The notes below the pieces were generated by a model. That model had not been told where the DNA came from. It did not search any database and was given only the letters and a program-made list of their open reading frames with translations. This document shows positions 5,601 through 5,695 of a stretch of DNA of 5,695 nucleotides, one piece after another. The stretch spans positions 1 to 5,695 of the forward strand of contig CACZNF010000081.1 of the NCBI GenBank assembly GCA_902782395.1, given 5' to 3'. Origin of the DNA: an uncultured Erysipelotrichaceae bacterium (GTDB taxonomy: Bacteria; Bacillota_I; Bacilli_A; RFN20; CAG-826). How positions within the stretch are numbered: position 1 is the stretch's first letter; the number at the start of each line of letters is the position of its first letter. A program made the position numbers and the translations under genes.

Positions 5601-5695
5601 AGAATACGTTAAAGTTAGAAAAGAAGAGATTAAAGAACTTGTTTCGAAGATGGAAATTAAACCATCTATCGCTATTGTTCAAGTCAACGAAGATG
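5590..5695 (+). CDS. folD: Start of a FolD-like methylenetetrahydrofolate dehydrogenase/cyclohydrolase (cut by window end)
   Basis: The ATG at 5590 opens a second frame inside the last 11 bases of the deaminase gene and stays open to the window end, giving 35 residues. They begin MTVKEYVKVRKEEIKEL and continue with IKPSIAIVQVNED. This matches the first helix and strand of FolD (lysine/glutamate-rich helix, then KPxLAIVxVGxD). In FolD the protein then binds folate and NADP and interconverts methylene-, methenyl- and formyl-tetrahydrofolate. The usual glycine after the strand is Asn here. The 11-base overlap implies translational coupling with the deaminase. Methylene-THF is the partner of dUMP in dTMP synthesis, which supports the call. 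With only 35 residues, the family assignment is probable rather than certain. Confidence 0.65.
   Translation, partial: MTVKEYVKVRKEEIKELVSKMEIKPSIAIVQVNED

Overview
The window comes from a low-G+C bacterium that uses the standard code: Trp is TGG and every intact gene ends in TAA. Codon choice (TTA/TTC/AAA/GAA-rich), strong AAGGAG-type ribosome sites, and the enzyme set (anaerobic RNR, Firmicutes-like NrdG and ComEB-type dCMP deaminase) suggest an anaerobic Bacilli/Mollicutes-related Firmicute, for example an uncultured gut lineage. This placement is inference from composition and gene content, not from a marker gene.

Layout: 1-257 is a non-coding leader. It has a perfect TATAAT at its left edge and then about 210 nt with clear long-range base pairing, about 51% G+C by hand count over 21-170, clearly richer than the genes. 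It precedes nrdD (258-2627), an oxygen-sensitive class III ribonucleotide reductase carrying an extra C-terminal glutaredoxin/NrdH-like domain with CPNC. One base later trxB starts (2629-3549), a thioredoxin-reductase-like flavoprotein, followed by a good intrinsic terminator. A lipoprotein gene (3638-4337) follows, broken by an apparent one-base frameshift near 4046-4062. It converges on nrdG (4364-5050, minus strand) across a shared bidirectional terminator. nrdG and the dCMP deaminase gene (5121-5600, plus strand) diverge from a 70-bp AT-rich gap. Each has an extended -10 box placed so that its mRNA would be leaderless or nearly so. A folD-like gene begins inside the end of the deaminase gene and runs off the window.

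Function: most of the window makes DNA precursors without oxygen. NrdG installs the glycyl radical on NrdD, and NrdD reduces ribonucleoside triphosphates. The dCMP deaminase makes dUMP, and FolD interconverts the folate needed for dTMP synthesis. The most interesting point is electron supply. The NrdD carries its own fused redoxin and is co-transcribed with a TrxR whose NADPH-binding motifs are both degraded (GGGNTA-type to GDANTA; HRRxxxR absent), as in ferredoxin-dependent flavin thioredoxin reductases. This suggests a reduced ferredoxin to TrxR to fused redoxin to NrdD pathway, all encoded in one operon behind a structured RNA leader I could not assign to a known family.
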